From Plantactinospora sp040120695 (lineage in GTDB: Bacteria > Actinomycetota > Actinomycetes > Mycobacteriales > Micromonosporaceae): a stretch of 64,000 nt of DNA. The first letter of the stretch is position 1; each line of letters starts with the position of its first letter. The notes under the pieces were generated by a model. The model was not told the origin of the DNA, did not search any database, and saw only the letters and a list, made by a program, of their open reading frames with translations. Shown here piece by piece: positions 8,182-16,788 of the stretch. The stretch covers positions 6,111-70,110 of the forward strand of contig NZ_JBEEAC010000030.1 in NCBI RefSeq assembly GCF_040120695.1, written 5' to 3'. The position numbers were made by a program, and so were the translations under genes.

Positions 8182-9441
8182 ATGCCGATCCAGCACGCCC
8201 CCCGTCGTGAGTCCGACACTCGGACCTTGCCCCGCGACTTCACCCGCTACCTCGTCGCCGCCCTGGCGGCGAAGTGGGGCTTCAACATCGCCAAGGTGGC
8301 CGTCCCGCTCGTCGCGATCACGTCCCTCGGCGCTGGTCCGGGCGCCGCGGGTGCACTGGCCGCTGCCGGCACCGCTCCCTTCCTACTACTCGGATTGCCG
8401 GCGGGCGCATGGCTCGACCGCGTCGCCCGCCGCCCGGTCATGATCGCCATGGATCTGGCCCGGTTCGCGCTGATCGGCTCGGTACCGATCGCTGCCGCCT
8501 GCTCCGCCCTGACCATGACCCAGCTCTGGCTGGTGGTGTTCCTCAACGGCGTCGCGACCGTCTTCTTCGACGTCGCGACGCAGAGCCACCTGCCGGACCT
8601 TGTCGGCGGCGGCCGGCGCCTGGTCGCCGCGAATGGCCGGCTCGGCATCGTGGAGCAGGCGGCGTTGGTCGGCGGCCCCGCGGTGGCCGGCTGGCTGGTC
8701 GGCCTCTCCACAGCCTCGGCGGTGCTGATCGCGACGGCACTCGGCTACCTCTGGTCGGCGCTGTGGATCCGACGCATCCAGCGGCCGGAGCCACGCCGGG
8801 GCGAGGTCGTACGACGCTCGCTCGCGGCCGAGGTGCGCGAGGGCCTGTCGTTCGTCCGGCACAACCAGACCCTGCGCGCGATCGCCGTCGCCGGAGCGCT
8901 GGTGAACTTCGCAGTGGCGGGTACCGTCGCGATGCTGCCGCTCATCCTGGTTGAGGAACTGCGCTGGTCGGAGAGCCAGCTAGGTCTCTTCCTCGGTGCT
9001 GGCGGGACTGGCGGCCTGCTCGGAGCGCTTTACGGTGAGCGATTGTCAAGGCTTCTCGGCGCCGGCCGCTCGGTGCTCGTGATCGGGCTGGTGATCGCCC
9101 CGGTCTCGTTCGTGCTACCGCTCGTCGGTCAGGCCGTTCCCGGACCGGCCGCCGCGCTCGCCTGGGCACTCGTCATCTTCAAGGTCGGCTTCGACAGCGT
9201 GGTTCTGATGTCGTTCCGCCAGCACGTCACGCCGCCACGGCTACTCGGACGCGTCAACGGCACCCTGCGGGTGATCTTCAGCGGTGCGCTCACCCTCGGC
9301 GCGGCAGCCGCGGCATTCGTCGGTAATCTCTCCGGCCCACGCACCGCCACCTGGGTCGCCTGTGTCACACTCGCGCTGGTGTGGGTGCCGATCCTGCACT
9401 CCCCGATGCGCCGGCAGACCCTCGACAGATCGTCCGCATGA
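8182..9441 (+). CDS. MFS transporter, probable drug exporter
   Basis: A 419-residue major facilitator protein with about 12 hydrophobic spans. The short loop after span 2 reads PAGAWLDRVARRPVMI, the motif A (GxLaDrxGrkxxl) equivalent, and the sequence resembles the actinobacterial group that includes MefA-like and enterobactin-exporter-like proteins. It is divergent from the regulator gene, a common arrangement for inducible efflux. The ATG at 8182 has a GAGGG eight bases upstream. The open frame extends further upstream but only across the regulator gene on the other strand. Substrate not predictable. Confidence 0.9.
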   Translation: MPIQHAPRRESDTRTLPRDFTRYLVAALAAKWGFNIAKVAVPLVAITSLGAGPGAAGALAAAGTAPFLLLGLPAGAWLDRVARRPVMIAMDLARFALIGSVPIAAACSALTMTQLWLVVFLNGVATVFFDVATQSHLPDLVGGGRRLVAANGRLGIVEQAALVGGPAVAGWLVGLSTASAVLIATALGYLWSALWIRRIQRPEPRRGEVVRRSLAAEVREGLSFVRHNQTLRAIAVAGALVNFAVAGTVAMLPLILVEELRWSESQLGLFLGAGGTGGLLGALYGERLSRLLGAGRSVLVIGLVIAPVSFVLPLVGQAVPGPAAALAWALVIFKVGFDSVVLMSFRQHVTPPRLLGRVNGTLRVIFSGALTLGAAAAAFVGNLSGPRTATWVACVTLALVWVPILHSPMRRQTLDRSSA

Positions 9442-9562
9442 CGGACGAGCTCTGGCGACCCGACGTTATCGATGGCCCCAAGGAACTCCCGTCTCCACGG
9501 CCCACCGCAAGGAACGTCCTTAACGACCCGCACACGTGAGCCTGCAGGCCAAGCCGCAACGG

Positions 9563-9730
9563 TCACGTTTCAGGCAACGGATATCCACGCACCTGCCCGC
9601 CAGCGCCGAGTGCGGCGACGAGCCCGCTGGCCTGCTCCGGCGCGCTCTGGTCCGCCCACCTGTGAACGGCTCGCAGGAACCCAATCTCAGCCGCCGGCCA
9701 CTCGGGCACCCGCTCGGGGTTGCTCGACAT
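9563..9730 (-). CDS. Small hypothetical protein (55 aa)
   Basis: A short minus-strand gene, unusual because its ribosome site is so strong: AGGAGG ends nine bases before the ATG. The product starts MSSNPERVPEWPAAEIGF and ends GGQVRGYPLPET. The middle could form one amphipathic helix (FLRAVHRWADQSAPEQASGL). It has no signal peptide, Cys or His cluster. It lies alone in the gap after the MFS gene and before the tRNA-like remnant. I do not recognise the family. Confidence 0.5.
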   Translation of the reverse strand: MSSNPERVPEWPAAEIGFLRAVHRWADQSAPEQASGLVAALGAGGQVRGYPLPET

Positions 9731-9825
9731 CACAGCTCACCTCCTCCGTCACACCCCGCCACTCACCGTCGCACGGTCAGCACCGGCATCACCGTGACTC
9801 GGGCGCGCGGAAAGCCGACAGCACG

Positions 9826-9885
9826 GCAAGCCGGAGACGATCTTCCAGACCGACGGTGCGGGTTCGATTTCCGTCGCTGGCTCCA
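9826..9885 (+). other. tRNA-Gly(UCC)-like 3' fragment, possible attachment-site scar
   Basis: The segment contains CTTCCAG, like a UCC anticodon loop, a T-arm core GCGGGTTCGATTTCCGTCGC, and an acceptor end CTGGCTCCA. This matches the 3' half of actinomycete tRNA-Gly, which normally reads GCGGGTTCGATTCCCGTCGCCCGCTCCA in pieces. The 5' half is not present, and stem mismatches show it is not a functional tRNA. Such 3' fragments are left at the far end of elements that integrate into tRNA genes. Confidence 0.5.
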
Positions 9886-10020
9886 CGACTCTCCCGCCCG
9901 GGTCGGATAACGAAGTGATCAATGTTCGCCGTCCGGTCCCGCTGTCGCTGTACTGAGTTAACACATTGCTGACAATCTCCGTCCGATCACACGTCGACTG
10001 TGCTGAGACGGAGGAGACCA

Positions 10021-11628
10021 GTGACAGAGAGTGGTAACCGACTCGACCGGCGGCGACTACTGCAGCTAGGCGGCGTGAGCGCGGCCTCGATCATGCTCGG
10101 GACGGGCGCGATCTCGTCCGGTCGGGCGTACGCGGCCCCGTCGTTCACGGCAGATCCGTTCAGCCTCGGTGTGGCCTCCGGCGACCCGCTGCCGGGCAGC
10201 GTCGTGCTGTGGACCCGGTTGGCCCCCGACCCGCTGGCCGAGGACGGCCATGGCGGCATGCCGCGCCGACCGGTTCGGGTGCGCTGGGAGGTCGCCGCCG
10301 ACGAGCGGTTCCGGCACGTCGTCCGGCGCGGCAGCGTCGAGGCGACGCCGGAACTGGCGCACTCGGTGCACGCCGAGGTGTACGGCCTACAGCCCGGACG
10401 CGAGTACTTCTACCGCTTCGCCGCCGGCCCGAACGAAAGCCCCGTCGGCCGGACGAGGACGGCGCCCGCTGTCCATGCCCGTGTGGAGAAGCTGCGCCTG
10501 GCCTTCGCCTCCTGCCAGGCGTGGCCGGACGGCTTCTACACCGCCTACCAGCACATGGCGGCCGAGGATCTGGACCTCGTCATCCACCTCGGCGACTACA
10601 TCTACGAGTACGGTATCCCGGCCACCGGCGGAAACCGGAACACCCCGGTTCCGGCGTACTTCGCCACCGAGACCGTGAGCCTGAAGCGGTACCGGACCCA
10701 GTACGCGTTGTACAAGAGCGATCCCGACCTCCAGGCGGCGCACGCGGCGTTCCCGTGGCTGGTGACCCTCGACGACCACGAGGTCGAGAACAACTGGGCC
10801 GACGACGTGCCCGAGGGCAACACCCTGACGCCGACCCGTCCGGAGTTCCTGGAGCGGCGCGCGGCGGCGTTCCGGGCGTACTACGAGCATCTGCCGATCC
10901 GCAGCAGCGCGCTGCCGACCGGCCCCGACATGCGGCTGTACCGCCGGTTCACCTACGGCGACCTGGCCGAGTTCAACATGCTCGACACCCGGCAGTACCG
11001 CTCCCCGATCGCGAACGCCGAGACCGACGAGCGCCTCGACCCGGCCCGTACCCTCACCGGGGCCGAGCAGGAACGGTGGCTGCTGCACGGTCTGGCGGCG
11101 TCGCGCTCGCGGTGGAACGTCCTGGCCCAGCAGATCCGGGTCGCGCAGTTCGACCACGGCTCGGAGACCGATCCGAACCTGCCGCACGACGGCTGGGAAG
11201 GGTTCGGGATGGACAGCTGGGACGGCTACGTCGCCTCCCGGGACCGGATCTTCGGCGGCATCGTCGAGCGGGGTGTGCGCAACCCGGTGGTGCTGACCGG
11301 CGACTGGCACCGCAACCTGGTGGCCGACATCAAGGCCGACTACGCCGACCCGGACTCCGCGACCATCGCCTCGGAACTGGTCGGCACGTCGATCAGCTCC
11401 GGTGGCAACGGTACCGACATCGACAACCTCGGCCGGGCCGGGCTGATCGTCAATCCGCACGTGAAGTTCTACAACATCCAGCGCGGCTACGTGTCCTGCA
11501 GGCTCGACGCCCAGCGGTGGACGTCGGAGTTCAAGGTGTTGCCGCAGGTACTCACCCCCGGGGCGCCGATCTCCACCCGCGCCAGCTACGTGATCGAGGA
11601 TGGCCGGCCGGGTGCCGTGCCCGCGTGA
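10021..11628 (+). CDS. phoD: Alkaline phosphatase D (PhoD), Tat-secreted
   Basis: A 535-residue secreted phosphodiesterase/phosphomonoesterase. A twin-arginine signal (DRRRLLQLGG) is followed by a hydrophobic stretch and an Ala-rich cleavage region near residue 40 (AYAAPSF). Then come the PhoD N-terminal domain (FSLGVASGDPLPGSVVLWTRL) and a metallophosphatase core with LVIHLGDYIYEYG, LVTLDDHEVENNW, FNMLDTRQYRS and VVLTGDWHRN. These carry the Asp, Asn and His ligands of the Ca/Fe centre. The GTG at 10021 follows GGAGGAG; an in-frame GTG at 10000 lacks such a site. A discoidin-like gene follows after 17 bp. Phosphate-starvation control is likely for the family; a weak GTTCGCC-type half site lies at 9924-9930. 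Confidence 0.93.
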   Translation: MTESGNRLDRRRLLQLGGVSAASIMLGTGAISSGRAYAAPSFTADPFSLGVASGDPLPGSVVLWTRLAPDPLAEDGHGGMPRRPVRVRWEVAADERFRHVVRRGSVEATPELAHSVHAEVYGLQPGREYFYRFAAGPNESPVGRTRTAPAVHARVEKLRLAFASCQAWPDGFYTAYQHMAAEDLDLVIHLGDYIYEYGIPATGGNRNTPVPAYFATETVSLKRYRTQYALYKSDPDLQAAHAAFPWLVTLDDHEVENNWADDVPEGNTLTPTRPEFLERRAAAFRAYYEHLPIRSSALPTGPDMRLYRRFTYGDLAEFNMLDTRQYRSPIANAETDERLDPARTLTGAEQERWLLHGLAASRSRWNVLAQQIRVAQFDHGSETDPNLPHDGWEGFGMDSWDGYVASRDRIFGGIVERGVRNPVVLTGDWHRNLVADIKADYADPDSATIASELVGTSISSGGNGTDIDNLGRAGLIVNPHVKFYNIQRGYVSCRLDAQRWTSEFKVLPQVLTPGAPISTRASYVIEDGRPGAVPA

Positions 11629-11645
11629 CGAGAGGAATTGCAGCG

Positions 11646-12386
11646 ATGACCAGCCACCCGCTCACCGCCGGCGTCGACTACCGCGGGCCGCTGCGGCCCG
11701 TACGCCACCTCACCGCCACCCCGCAGGAGGGTCCGGCCCGCCAGAGCGTCGTACTGGACTGGGCCCCGCCGGCCGGCGGTCGGATCGTGGACCACTACAT
11801 CGTCTACGGCTCGCGGCGCCGCCACTTCACCGCCGATGATGCCGAGCTCGTCGTCGAGGCGCCGGTCAGCCGGTACGTGCACGGCGGCCTCGGCCCGGAC
11901 AGTCAGGTCTGGCACTACCGCGTCGTCGGCATCGACGCCGCCGGCAACGTCGGCAGTTTCCGGGCATCGCCGCAGGCCATGGCCACCACGGCGGGCTCGT
12001 TCGTGCTCGGCGCCACCGCCTCCAGCCAGTTCTCCGCCGACTACGCCGCATCGCTCGCCGTCGACGGCTCCATGTCCAGCCGGTGGGCCGCGGCCTACAC
12101 CGACGACGAGTGGATCCAGGTCGAGCTGGCCCGCCCGATCATCGCGGGCCGGGTCGAGTTGCACTGGCAGGACGCGTACGCGCGCGACTACGACCTGCTG
12201 GTCTCGCCGGACGGGACCGACTGGACATTGGTGCGCGAGGTACGCGGCAAGCCGACCGCCGACGCCGACATCCACGAGGTCACCGGCGCCGGCGCCTTCC
12301 GGTTCGTCCGGATGCACGGCCGGCTGCGGGCCACCCGGTGGGGCTTCTCGATCTGGGAGTTCTGGGTCTCACCGACCCCGGGATAG
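11646..12386 (+). CDS. FnIII-like plus F5/8 type C (discoidin) domain protein
   Basis: A 246-residue protein coupled to phoD (17-bp gap, GAGG 11 bases before the ATG). Residues about 15-110 resemble a fibronectin type III module (VVLDWAPPAGGRIVDHYIVYGSR...WHYRVVGIDAAGNVG). Residues about 120-245 form a discoidin-like carbohydrate- or lipid-binding domain (ATASSQFSADYAASLAVDGS, SRWAAAYTDDEWIQVEL, RFVRMHGRL). No signal peptide is visible, which is odd for such domains. It may be carried out with PhoD by Tat hitchhiking, act in the cytoplasm, or be the separated C-terminal part of an ancestral phosphatase-discoidin fusion. No frameshift signature was seen. Confidence 0.8.
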   Translation: MTSHPLTAGVDYRGPLRPVRHLTATPQEGPARQSVVLDWAPPAGGRIVDHYIVYGSRRRHFTADDAELVVEAPVSRYVHGGLGPDSQVWHYRVVGIDAAGNVGSFRASPQAMATTAGSFVLGATASSQFSADYAASLAVDGSMSSRWAAAYTDDEWIQVELARPIIAGRVELHWQDAYARDYDLLVSPDGTDWTLVREVRGKPTADADIHEVTGAGAFRFVRMHGRLRATRWGFSIWEFWVSPTPG

Positions 12387-12534
12387 GCGCGTCGGCGCCC
12401 AGGTCACCCAGGGTTGGACGAGTTTCGGCACGTCACCACCTATGCGCTTTATGTGCTCACTCCTTCCTACGCTGCCCCCGCCGGCTCGGCACCTGTCCGG
12501 ACGAGCCGGGTCGCGGACCGTTGGAGGTTTGGGC

Positions 12535-13749
12535 ATGGGTGGGAGGAGGCCGACGGCCGTCCAGGGGTGCCTGGGGCTCTCCGTCGGGGTCGGTGCGGAC
12601 CGACTCGGTGTCAGCAGCGACGATCCAGATCTCGACGTCGCGTGGTTGGCGGATCGCGTACGGGCGCTGTTCCGGCACACGGTGCCGTACGACGAGATCT
12701 GTGTCGGCCTCACCGACCCGTTGACGGGCCTGATCACAGCGGTGCAGAACCGTCGCCCACCGGTACCGCCGGAGACGTATCTGGAGACCGAGTACGTCGC
12801 CCCGGACGTCAACCGGGTGGCGTGGCTCGGCGTCCAGTCGGATCCGGTCGGCGTCCTCTCGGCGGCGACGGTCGGGAAGCTGGTCAGCAGCAACCGGTAC
12901 CGGTGGGTGTTGCGGCCGAGCGGCGTGCGGCACGAGTTGCGGGCGGCCCTGGTCGACCAGGGCCTGCGCTGGGGGTTCCTCACCCTGCTGCGTGGCCCGG
13001 AGCTGCCCGACTTCTCGCCGGTCGAGGCGGGACTGGTTCGTTCGGCCCTACCCGAACTCGTCCGGGACCTGCGGACCACCCTGCTGCGCACGTCGACGCG
13101 GGTCGTTGCCGAGCGCCCGTCCGGGGTGGCGCTGATCGGTGTGGGCGGACTGGTCGAGGAGGCCTCTCCGGCGGCGGAGGGGCTGTTCGCGCAGCTTGCG
13201 TCGTACCAGTCGGAGGTCGGGCTGGCACTGCCGGTGCCCGTCGCGACGATGGCGGCGAGCCTGCGCGCGCCGGCTGCGCGGGAGAGCCGGCGCGCCCTGC
13301 TGCGTGACCCGGACGGTGGTTGGCTGGTACTGACCGGGCGGCGGCTCGCCTCGGCCGGGGCGTGGTCCCGGGTTGTCGTCTCGTTCGAACCGGCGTCGCC
13401 GATGGACGTCGCACCGCTGGTGTTGCGCACGCGCGGGCTGACCGACCGGCAGCTCGCGGTGGCGATGTGCGTGCTGCGCGGTATGACGAACGCGGAGATC
13501 GCGGACGATCTCGGGATCTCCGTGCACACGGTGCAGGACCACCTCAAGGCCAACTTCGCGAAGGTGGGCGTGCAGAGCCGCCGGGAACTCGTGCGCATGG
13601 TCTTCCGAAGCGGGTACTCGGAGCGGGGCGACCGTGGGTACTCGGAACGGGTCGAGCGCGGGTGCCCGGAGCGACTCGAGCGGCGGAGGTCGGCGGAGGG
13701 CTGGCAGCGGGCCGCGCACCGGGGCGGGACGGAGCAGAGGTGTCGATGA
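12535..13749 (+). CDS. LuxR-type regulator, probably pathway-specific
   Basis: A 404-residue regulator. The C-terminal HTH (LRTRGLTDRQLAVAMCVLRG, NAEIADDLGISVHTVQDHL, FAKVGVQSRREL) is LuxR/GerE type. The preceding 300 residues look like a GAF-like sensory region (VPYDEICVGLTDPLTGLITA) with no receiver or ATPase motif. The last 40 residues are an Arg/Glu-rich tail with repeats (GYSERGDRGYSERVERGCPERLE). The ATG at 12535 has GGAGG seven bases upstream. It is the first gene of the biosynthetic cassette, and a palindrome begins at the base after its stop. The likely role is control of the aldehyde dehydrogenase operon and the divergent diiron/P450 and methyltransferase units. Confidence 0.87.
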   Translation: MGGRRPTAVQGCLGLSVGVGADRLGVSSDDPDLDVAWLADRVRALFRHTVPYDEICVGLTDPLTGLITAVQNRRPPVPPETYLETEYVAPDVNRVAWLGVQSDPVGVLSAATVGKLVSSNRYRWVLRPSGVRHELRAALVDQGLRWGFLTLLRGPELPDFSPVEAGLVRSALPELVRDLRTTLLRTSTRVVAERPSGVALIGVGGLVEEASPAAEGLFAQLASYQSEVGLALPVPVATMAASLRAPAARESRRALLRDPDGGWLVLTGRRLASAGAWSRVVVSFEPASPMDVAPLVLRTRGLTDRQLAVAMCVLRGMTNAEIADDLGISVHTVQDHLKANFAKVGVQSRRELVRMVFRSGYSERGDRGYSERVERGCPERLERRRSAEGWQRAAHRGGTEQRCR

Positions 13750-13770
13750 CATCCCAAACTTCTGGGGATG
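13750..13770. promoter_or_regulatory. Candidate operator A, CATCCC-N9-GGGATG
   Basis: A perfect 6-bp dyad with a 9-base spacer, directly after the LuxR-regulator stop and about 135 bases before the aldehyde dehydrogenase start. The same half-sites and spacing occur at 20920-20940 in the only divergent promoter region of the cassette. Shared architecture at two promoters suggests a regulator binding site. A short terminator hairpin is the alternative for this copy. Confidence 0.5.
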
Positions 13771-13905
13771 GGCCCGGCCTCGATCCGACCGTAACCTCTC
13801 GTGGGTTGGAACCCGGGTGGGCACCAGCGTTCCGGGCACCACCCGAAAGAGCGTGACCTGGTGTTCGTGCCCGCCGAAGGCGTGTCGTGATTCAGCGAGG
13901 ACAAT

Positions 13906-15588
13906 GTGCGCAGCTACTCCTTGTACATCGACGGCAACGACGTGTCAACTGGCCGCTGGATCCACACGATCCGGGCCAGTGCGCTGTTGACCGACGCCTT
14001 CAGCGCGCTCACCCTCAAGCGCTCACTGGATCGTGGCGGGGAGGCGGATCCGGACGACGCCCGCGTGGTGGGTCGGGTCGCGTACGCCTCGCCCGAGCAG
14101 TGCCTGCCCGCCCTGGCCGCCGCGCGTCGCGCGCAGCCGATCTGGGCGCGGGTCCCCTTCGCGGAACGGCTCGCCTTCGGCGCCGCGATCCACGACGACC
14201 TGCGGGCCCGGGCGACCGAATTCGTGGACATCCTGGTGGCGGAGGGCCATCCCCGGCGACTCGCCGAGTGGGAGGTGGCCGGTGTCCTTGAGGGGAGCAG
14301 TCCGGAGTCCCTACAGGTCAGCGCGGAGCTGATGGTACGAACCCGGCGGGTCGGCCAGCGTGAGGTTCGGCTGGTACGGAAGCCGGACGGCGTCCTCTGC
14401 GTACATCCGCCCCGGAACGCGTCGGCGTCGAACTCCGTCCTCGGGATGCCGGCCCTGATCGCCGGCAACAGCGTCGTGGTGAAGGCTCCCCGGAGCTCGC
14501 CGCTGGGGGTCGCCTGGTTCTGGCGGGAGATCGTCGCCCCGGCACTGGACCGGTTCGGCGCCCCGCCCGGCACGCTCAATCTGATCTGTGCGGAGCCGAA
14601 GCCGGTTCTGGAACAGTGGCTCGACAGTCCCGACGTGGACGACGTGATGTTCATCGGGGACAGCAACCGGGGAATCGAGTTCGGCAAGCGATGCGTCGAG
14701 CGTGGCAAGAAGCCGATCCTGGAACTCGCCGGCAACGACGGGGTCCTGGTGTGGAAGGACGCCGACCTGGAGTCGGCGGCCCGCGCGCTGACCGAGTGCT
14801 TCTACGGGTCGGCGCAGATCTGCATGGTTCCCAAGTACGCCCTGGTGCATCCGGCGGTCGCGGACGAACTCCTCGACCGGCTCCGCAAGTGGCTGCCGGA
14901 GATCCGGCCGGGGCTGCCGGAGGAGCCGGACGTACTACTCACTCCGGTCCTCCGGACGGGCGAGTTCTTCACCGTCCTCGACGAGGCGCGGAAGGCCGGC
15001 GCCGAACTGGTGGCCGGTGGTGAGCGGATGGACCAGGACGGCGTACCCAGCCCGACGGGGTTGTTCCTGCAACCCACCGTGATCCGGGTGGACGGCCTGG
15101 ACCGGGCCCGGGAGCTGCGGGCGGTGCAGGCGGAGACCTTCTATCCACTGTTGCCGATCGTGGTTCTCGACGACGGCGCGATCGACGCCGCCGAGCCTGA
15201 CGACGCGATGTTCGACCGGGCGGTGGGTTTCCTCAACCGCAACACGTACGGGCTGCGCAACTCACTGTGGAGCGAGGACCCGGACCGGATCGACCAGTTC
15301 TGCGAGCGGGTGGTGAACGGCGGACTGTTGAAGGTGAACGACTCGCACCTCGGGTTCGTGCCGGGGCTGCCCACGCACGGGGGCACCGGCCTGACCGGCG
15401 GCCCGTTCGGCGAGTGCAACCTGCCGATGATCCGGTCGAGCCATCTCCAGGGCATCAGCATCGCCACCGAGGTACGCCCCCGGGACAGTGTCTTCACCCA
15501 CCTGCGGCAATCCGCCGCCGCACCGCAGGCCGGCGGCGTCCCCGTCGACGCGGTCCGTCCCGGCGGTTTCGTGGAGGCGGGGGCATGA
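13906..15588 (+). CDS. Aldehyde dehydrogenase-superfamily oxidoreductase
   Basis: A 560-residue NAD(P)-dependent enzyme of the aldehyde dehydrogenase fold. Catalytic residues are in place: Cys306 (YGSAQICMVP), Glu273 (ILELAGND), cofactor Lys193 (VVVKAPRSSP) and an oxyanion Asn in HPPRNASASN. The Rossmann loop is altered (FIGDSNRG instead of FTGSxxxG). It is longer than the usual 480-500 residues because of an N-terminal extension. The GTG start has GAGGA upstream; a nearby alternative is not better. The gene overlaps the acyl-CoA dehydrogenase gene by four bases (ATGA). Next to an aminotransferase it could oxidise an aldehyde or, in reverse, reduce an acyl thioester to the aldehyde that is then aminated. 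Direction cannot be told from sequence. Confidence 0.88.
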   Translation: MRSYSLYIDGNDVSTGRWIHTIRASALLTDAFSALTLKRSLDRGGEADPDDARVVGRVAYASPEQCLPALAAARRAQPIWARVPFAERLAFGAAIHDDLRARATEFVDILVAEGHPRRLAEWEVAGVLEGSSPESLQVSAELMVRTRRVGQREVRLVRKPDGVLCVHPPRNASASNSVLGMPALIAGNSVVVKAPRSSPLGVAWFWREIVAPALDRFGAPPGTLNLICAEPKPVLEQWLDSPDVDDVMFIGDSNRGIEFGKRCVERGKKPILELAGNDGVLVWKDADLESAARALTECFYGSAQICMVPKYALVHPAVADELLDRLRKWLPEIRPGLPEEPDVLLTPVLRTGEFFTVLDEARKAGAELVAGGERMDQDGVPSPTGLFLQPTVIRVDGLDRARELRAVQAETFYPLLPIVVLDDGAIDAAEPDDAMFDRAVGFLNRNTYGLRNSLWSEDPDRIDQFCERVVNGGLLKVNDSHLGFVPGLPTHGGTGLTGGPFGECNLPMIRSSHLQGISIATEVRPRDSVFTHLRQSAAAPQAGGVPVDAVRPGGFVEAGA

Positions 15589-16715
15589 GGCTCCTGGCCG
15601 CCGATCGGGCCGTCCTCGACCGCCTGCTCCCGGGTTTGGACGCCGAACTCGGCCGGCACCCGCTGACCGCTCTCGAGCGTCCGGAGAGCCCCGGGCTCGC
15701 CGCGTTCCGGCTCGCCCGGGGCCCCGGGTTGCTGGTCCCCGTCGAGCACGGCGGCACCGGGGCCACCGCGCGCGAGGCGGTGCGGTGTACCCGGGCGATC
15801 GGTTCCAGGTCGCCCTCCCTGGCGGTCGCCGCGACCATGCACAACTTCTCCGTCGCCAGCCTGGTCGCCCTCAGCAGCCGCAGCGAGGGGTTCGAGTGGA
15901 TGCTCCTGGACGCGGTCGCCCGGGACCGGCTGCTCGTCGCCAGTGCCTTCGCCGAGGGGCGCACCGCGCAGGGCATCCTCTCGCCGACGATGCGGGCGGA
16001 ACGCGACGGCAAGCGCTGGCTCGTCACCGGCAGCAAGAAGCCCTGCAGCCTGTCCCGGTCGGCGGACATCTTCACCACCAGCGTGCTGTTGCACGAGGAT
16101 GCGGAGGCGCCGCGGCTGGGTGTCGCGCTGATCACCGCGCACAGCCCGGGGATCACGGTACGGCCGTTCTGGGCGAGCGGGGTACTCACCGGCGCGGAGA
16201 GCGACGAGCTTGTCCTGACCGAGGTGCCGGTGGAGGACGAACTCATGGTGCGGATGGCGGTCGATCCGGACGCGCCGCCCGACGACGATCTCCAGACGGT
16301 GGGACTGATCTGGTTCAGTCTGCTGATCACCGCTGCCTACCTCGGCGCCGCGGCGGGGCTCGTGGAGCGGCTGACCGCCACCCGGGGGACTCCGGAGCTG
16401 CGGGCCCAGATCGTCACCGATCTGGTGGGGGCGGCGCTGGCCGTCGACCGGGTGGCCGCCGACGTCGATGCCGGGGACACGGGGCAGGACGTCCTCGCGG
16501 ACGCGCTGGTCGCCCGGTACGCCGCGCAGGGCGCGATCGGGCGCGCCGTGAGCCAGACCGTGGAACTGCTCGGCGGGATCGCCTTCGTCTCCGGCCCCGA
16601 TGTGGCCTACCTGGCCGCCGCATGTCAGGCCCTCGCGTTCCATCCGCCGTCGCGGGGATCCGTCGGTCGGTCACTCGACGGCTACTTCGCCGGCGGGACC
16701 CTGACGGTCGACTGA
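15585..16715 (+). CDS. Acyl-CoA dehydrogenase-like flavoprotein
   Basis: A 376-residue protein of the acyl-CoA dehydrogenase fold, coupled to the aldehyde dehydrogenase by an ATGA overlap. Features include an N-terminal helical region (TRAIGSRSPSLAVAATMHNF), a middle beta domain (VASAFAEGRTAQGILSPTMR, RWLVTGSKKPCSLSRSADI) and a C-terminal helical domain (VSQTVELLGGIAFVSGPDVAYL) with the usual glycine pair after the ELLGG motif. The catalytic Glu is not obvious, so it could act as a desaturase, or as a flavin monooxygenase of the same fold (DszC or HpaB-like). The role inferred is modification of a CoA- or carrier-bound intermediate of the cassette. Confidence 0.8.
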   Translation: MRLLAADRAVLDRLLPGLDAELGRHPLTALERPESPGLAAFRLARGPGLLVPVEHGGTGATAREAVRCTRAIGSRSPSLAVAATMHNFSVASLVALSSRSEGFEWMLLDAVARDRLLVASAFAEGRTAQGILSPTMRAERDGKRWLVTGSKKPCSLSRSADIFTTSVLLHEDAEAPRLGVALITAHSPGITVRPFWASGVLTGAESDELVLTEVPVEDELMVRMAVDPDAPPDDDLQTVGLIWFSLLITAAYLGAAAGLVERLTATRGTPELRAQIVTDLVGAALAVDRVAADVDAGDTGQDVLADALVARYAAQGAIGRAVSQTVELLGGIAFVSGPDVAYLAAACQALAFHPPSRGSVGRSLDGYFAGGTLTVD

Positions 16716-16744
16716 CGAGCCGAAGAGATGACGAGCCGGAGAGA
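16713..16744 (+). repeat. Tandem 16-bp duplication between cassette genes
   Basis: Two copies of TGACGAGCCGAAGAGA differing at one base, the first containing the stop of the acyl-CoA dehydrogenase gene, with a partial third copy beyond. It is short and probably a slippage product without function. Confidence 0.5.
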
Positions 16745-16788
16745 TGACGGACGACCGGTGACAACCGGCTGATGAAGGCGGAGAGCCG

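Noticed and set aside
9915..9960. Pho box upstream of phoD
   Set aside because: Only one GTTCGCC-like unit is recognisable; the repeats that make a PhoP site are not convincing, so it is only mentioned in the phoD entry.
9981..10020. PhoD start at the in-frame GTG at 10000
   Set aside because: The GGAGGAG lies downstream of it and correctly before the GTG at 10021.
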